Shown here: piece after piece, positions 61,102 to 64,000 of the stretch
Layout: every line of letters begins with the position of its first letter
Position numbering within the stretch: the first letter of the stretch is position 1
Source of the DNA: Hymenobacter setariae
GTDB lineage: Bacteria; Bacteroidota; Bacteroidia; Cytophagales; Hymenobacteraceae
Assembly: GCF_007713685.1 (NCBI RefSeq)
Contig: NZ_VMRJ01000007.1
Location: 62,001-126,000 of the forward strand
Direction: 5' to 3'
Length of the DNA stretch: 64,000 nucleotides
The notes under the pieces: generated by a model
Told to the model about the DNA's origin: nothing
Seen by the model: the letters and a program-made list of their open reading frames with translations, nothing else
Database searches by the model: none
Translations under genes and position numbers: made by a program

Positions 61102-63043
61102 CGGTCTGGAAGGTTGAAGCGGGCAAGCCAGCTTTATTGTAGAGCGCGGCGTTTTCGGGATTGTCGGCCCAGGCGTAGCGCACAGCGGTGGGCTGGGCCA
61201 CTTGGTCACTCCACACCACTACTTTGTCGCCTTCGATGCGGGCTTGCGCCCACACGAACTTCTTGTCGGCCCCAGCTACGGCGAAGCCTGTGAGCGGCCC
61301 ATTGCCCTTAGCTACCAAGCTGCTGCCAGGGTCGGCGAAGGTGAGCGTGACCTTATTACCAGCGGCTTTAGCCGATTGGAAGAGCGGGCCAGCGGCCACC
61401 ACCTTGTTGTCGCCGTACGCCACTTTCTCGGCGGCCAGGGCTAAGCGGTGGCCCACGGTCTGCTTGTCGAGGGGGTGAATGTCGTTCCACTCGCCTACGT
61501 CAAGCAGCACGGCCATGCCGGTATGGGGAACGGCTAGGGTACGGCGCTGGGCATCGCGCACGGCCGCCCAGCCGCTTTCGCTCGGCTCTTTGCGCACAGC
61601 CTGGAAGTTGGGCAGCTGCGCGTAGATGAACGGCAGGTTGGGCTGCTGCAACTGCTTGCGCCAGTCTTGGATGAGGCCGGTGAGCAGGGCCTGGTAGTCG
61701 TCGGGGCGGCCAGCGTTGCTTTCGCCTTGGTACCAGAGCACCCCTTTCACGGCGTAGGGCCGCACCGGCGCTATCATGCCATTATAGAGCCCGCCCGGCT
61801 GGTACTGGAAGGTGGTAGTGCCCGGCGTGGGCGGCATGGTAGCGCCCAGCTTGTACTGCCAGTTGCCTTTTAGGTCGATGGTTTGGCCACCCGACACCAA
61901 GCGGTACTCCTTGCCCATGGTGAAGCCGCCGCGCCCACCGTTGCTGATGAGGCGCACCGTGATGATGTTCTTCCCAGCTTTCAGGATGCCTGGTGCAAAA
62001 TCATACTTGCGGGGCGGGTACTGGTAGCCGGTGGTGCCCACCAGCTGCCCGTTGATGTACGTCGAATCGGCATCGACCAGCGTACCCAGCTCCAGGCGCG
62101 CGGGCTGGCCTACCATCGCGGCCGGCACGTCTACCTCCTTCTTAAACCATACTACGCCGTTTACCATACCTAGGGGCGTTTGGGTGGCCCAGTAGCCGGG
62201 CACGGCCATAGTGGCCCAACCAGTGGCGTCGTAGGTAGCGGCGCTCCACTTGGGCTGGCCGGGCTGCTCGCCCTGGTCGGTTTGGTGCAGACGCTTGTAC
62301 CAGTCGGCCACGGCCGCACCTTCGCGCTGCCGGGTACCGGCCACGAAGGCGCTGTCGCGGTAGGGCGCTACTTGCTGTTCGTACTTCGGAAACTGCTTCA
62401 GGGCATCAGCGCTCAGCCAGGCCTCGGCCGGCGAGCCGCCCACCGCGTCCTTTATGATGCCCACCGGCACGTTGTACTTCGCTTGCAGCTCCTTAGCAAA
62501 GAAGTAGCCCACGGCCGAAAACTTGAGCACGCTTTCGGGGGTAGTGCTTACCCATTTGCCGCCGGTGAGGTCAGTCTTGGGGCTGGTAAAGGCGTACGTT
62601 AGCGGCACCTCAAACTGCCGGATGCGCGGGTTGTTGGCCTGCGCTACTTCCTGCGGGTACTTATCACGCACGCGGCTCATGGGCGTCTCCATGTTCGACT
62701 GGCCCGAGCATAGCCACACGTCGCCTACCAGCACGTCTTTTACTACTAGGTGGTTGCTGGCGTCGATTTTCAGCTCGTAAGGGCCGCCGGCCTTTTGGGC
62801 GGGTAGCTGCACCTGCCACTCGCCCTTGGGGCTGGTGGTGGCGCTGTACGTCTTGCCCTGAAAGCTCACGGCCACCTTTTCGCCCGGCGCGGCCCAGCCC
62901 CACACGCGCAGGGGCATATCGCGCTGCAGCACCATGCCGTCGCTCACGAGGCGCGGCAGGCGCACGGTAGCCTGGGCGGTGGAGGTAACCAGTAAGCCAA
63001 GTGAGGCGCCAAAGAGGCCTAGTAATTTCCCGTTGAGAATCAT
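61091..63043 (-). CDS. Sialate O-acetylesterase-like SGNH esterase
   Basis: Exported SGNH hydrolase of 650 residues. Signal peptide to AQA. It has the nucleophile Ser in LCSGQSNME, block WYQGESNA and a C-terminal DIHPLDK His/Asp pair. A jelly-roll insert (about 280-380) splits the catalytic domain, usual in this family. Annotated widely as sialate O-acetylesterase; in a xylan locus it more likely removes acetyl groups from xylan (inference). The ATG at 63043 gives the signal peptide. Confidence 0.88.
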   Translation of the reverse strand: MILNGKLLGLFGASLGLLVTSTAQATVRLPRLVSDGMVLQRDMPLRVWGWAAPGEKVAVSFQGKTYSATTSPKGEWQVQLPAQKAGGPYELKIDASNHLVVKDVLVGDVWLCSGQSNMETPMSRVRDKYPQEVAQANNPRIRQFEVPLTYAFTSPKTDLTGGKWVSTTPESVLKFSAVGYFFAKELQAKYNVPVGIIKDAVGGSPAEAWLSADALKQFPKYEQQVAPYRDSAFVAGTRQREGAAVADWYKRLHQTDQGEQPGQPKWSAATYDATGWATMAVPGYWATQTPLGMVNGVVWFKKEVDVPAAMVGQPARLELGTLVDADSTYINGQLVGTTGYQYPPRKYDFAPGILKAGKNIITVRLISNGGRGGFTMGKEYRLVSGGQTIDLKGNWQYKLGATMPPTPGTTTFQYQPGGLYNGMIAPVRPYAVKGVLWYQGESNAGRPDDYQALLTGLIQDWRKQLQQPNLPFIYAQLPNFQAVRKEPSESGWAAVRDAQRRTLAVPHTGMAVLLDVGEWNDIHPLDKQTVGHRLALAAEKVAYGDNKVVAAGPLFQSAKAAGNKVTLTFADPGSSLVAKGNGPLTGFAVAGADKKFVWAQARIEGDKVVVWSDQVAQPTAVRYAWADNPENAALYNKAGLPASTFQTDAL

Positions 63044-63084
63044 GTTTTTATAAACCAAAGCCACTCAATACAGTACCCCTTCAT

Positions 63085-63123
63085 AAATAAGCCCCGATTT
63101 CGAGGCGAAATCGGGGCTTATTT
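63085..63123 (-). terminator. Terminator/attenuator after the susD gene
   Basis: AAATAAGCCCCGATTTCG and its complement around three bases, with a T-run. It lies after the SusD stop and before the esterase gene, so expression of the enzymes may be lower than that of the binding proteins. Confidence 0.85.
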
Positions 63124-63168
63124 TCTTATTCAGAGCCAGCCTTTTTGATAGCCAGTTCTTTCACCAGC

Positions 63169-64000
63169 TTATTGGTAATTAGGGTTCTGGTAAGCAGCTT
63201 TCACACTGGCATCTACGTCCAGGCGGTCGAGCTGGAACTGCGGGATAGGACGCAGGTAGTGATACGGCTGAATAGTGCGCGTAACAGTGGTCGGGGTATG
63301 GTCGCCATAGTTAGTGCCCCCGATGCGGTAGGTACCAGCCAGCTCATTCCATTTCTGCGTGCGTACTAAGTCAAACCAGCGGTAGCCTTCGCCAAAGTAC
63401 TCGCGCGAGCGCTCGGCCAGGATGTAGTTGATGTCAATAGTGGCCGGCGTAGCCGCTACCATTGCCGCGCTGTTATCCTGCGATTTAACTACGTTGCCAT
63501 TGTTGTCGAAACGCCACTTGCCGGCACGGGCCCGAATGACATTTATCAAATCCTTAGCAGTCTGCCCGGCTTTGGTAGTAGCGCCTTTCACAGCGGCTTC
63601 GGCTGCTACGAAGTACAGCTCCGAAAACTTGGCAATGTTGAAAGGGCGCGTGCTACCGGCATTCGGCTGGCCTAGGCCCGTGCCATTGTCGGTGCGGTAA
63701 GGGCCAAGCTTCCAAAGGCCCGGGTACACAATACGGCTGATGCCAAGCGGAGAAACGACGTAATCGGCCCGGTTGGGCAGCACACCCGCACCAATATTGC
63801 TAGCGCCGGGGCCGCTGGGATAGGTAATAGCGGTAGCAGGCTCTGAGCCTAGGAAGGTCAGAATTGCATCGCCGGGGGCAACCGGCAGGTTGTTGGCGTT
63901 GTACAGGGTCTGGGCCGTAACGCCGGCTTTGGGCCAGTTGCCACGATACGTCGTGGTAAAGGTGCCGTCGAAGCGAGAGTCGTTCGTCTTGTCGGCAAAA
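63169..64000 (-). CDS. SusD/RagB family glycan-binding lipoprotein (partial)
   Basis: C-terminal 276 codons of a SusD-like protein; the frame is open to the right edge, so the start and lipobox lie outside. Signatures: NDSRFDGTFTTTYRGNW near the edge, FNIAKFSELYFVAAEAAVKG, ILAERSREYFGEGYRWFDLVRT and the end YHYLRPIPQFQLD...NPNY. SusD proteins sit on the outer membrane over a SusC transporter and bind oligosaccharides; the susC gene is expected just upstream, beyond the window. The downstream xylan enzymes suggest xylan oligomers as ligand. Confidence 0.93.
   Translation of the reverse strand, partial: FADKTNDSRFDGTFTTTYRGNWPKAGVTAQTLYNANNLPVAPGDAILTFLGSEPATAITYPSGPGASNIGAGVLPNRADYVVSPLGISRIVYPGLWKLGPYRTDNGTGLGQPNAGSTRPFNIAKFSELYFVAAEAAVKGATTKAGQTAKDLINVIRARAGKWRFDNNGNVVKSQDNSAAMVAATPATIDINYILAERSREYFGEGYRWFDLVRTQKWNELAGTYRIGGTNYGDHTPTTVTRTIQPYHYLRPIPQFQLDRLDVDASVKAAYQNPNYQ

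Noticed and set aside
1..64000. Many overlapping ORFs of 60-160 codons opposite or out of frame with real genes
   Set aside because: They lie inside long conserved coding regions, reflect high GC and lack recognisable domains or signals.
1..64000. CRISPR arrays, tRNA, rRNA, insertion sequences, prophage genes
   Set aside because: I looked for regularly spaced repeats, tRNA-like cloverleaf segments and transposase or phage proteins and found none.

Overview
The window looks like a chromosomal segment of a Bacteroidota bacterium of the Cytophagales, most likely Hymenobacter or a close relative. This is inferred from: high GC (about 60% by eye) in a Bacteroidota gene background; gliding lipoprotein genes gldB and gldD; a type IX secretion C-terminal sorting domain; a SusD-type glycan-binding protein; a TamB/TamL pair; a GLPGLI protein; TTG-N16-20-TAnnTTTG promoters; and an almost complete absence of Shine-Dalgarno sequences. 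No rRNA, tRNA, CRISPR array, insertion sequence or prophage was seen.

Layout. 0-4.7 kb: fatty-acid beta-oxidation genes (end of a hydroxyacyl-CoA dehydrogenase/enoyl-CoA hydratase fusion, thiolase, DUF3861 protein, acyl-CoA dehydrogenase). 4.8-6.8 kb: two secreted proteins of unknown function. 6.9-18.4 kb: a housekeeping and gliding block, recG-gldD-ssb-mutY on the minus strand and hup-TPR-AURKAIP1/COX24 mini-protein-rng-(beta-barrel, minus)-gldB-glycosyltransferase on the plus side. Several of its genes start with TTG or GTG. 18.4-21.3 kb: a second glycosyltransferase, an LEA14-like protein and a small unknown protein. 21.3-22.0 kb: a promoter and a 40-residue ORF that may be a decayed sorting-signal protein. 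22.0-25.2 kb: an AT-richer three-gene cassette of a beta-barrel porin-like protein, a short PstS-like periplasmic protein and a HAMP sensor kinase without its phospho-accepting histidine. 25.3-27.7 kb: cyanophycinase, isoaspartyl peptidase and a small protein resembling the LigD 3'-phosphoesterase domain. 27.9-31.1 kb: a glucose/sorbosone dehydrogenase-like protein, a Thr-rich secreted protein and a MoxR ATPase. 31.4-39.1 kb: tamB-tamL. 39.2-45.4 kb: a CarboxypepD_reg/TonB-plug beta-barrel plus GLPGLI protein, divergent from a histidine kinase/response regulator pair. 45.5-47.6 kb: an M13 metallopeptidase. 47.7-64 kb: a xylan-utilisation locus.

The xylan locus joins a partial SusD (the window ends inside it), an SGNH acetylesterase, a GH3 beta-xylosidase, xylulokinase, xylose isomerase, a GH10 xylanase and a GH115 alpha-glucuronidase on the minus strand. 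On the plus strand a 1191-residue T9SS-exported GH10 xylanase carries an adhesin-like passenger. It is preceded by two identical 17-bp operator-like repeats and followed by a small PLDGG/transmembrane/basic-tail protein. Together these would cut decorated xylan outside the cell, remove acetyl and glucuronyl groups, release xylose and feed it to xylulose-5-phosphate.

Genome-level oddities include strong over-use of the hexamer CCTAGG in genes and spacers alike, two copies of a palindromic REP-like element with about 31-bp arms, and several larger intergenic inverted repeats.
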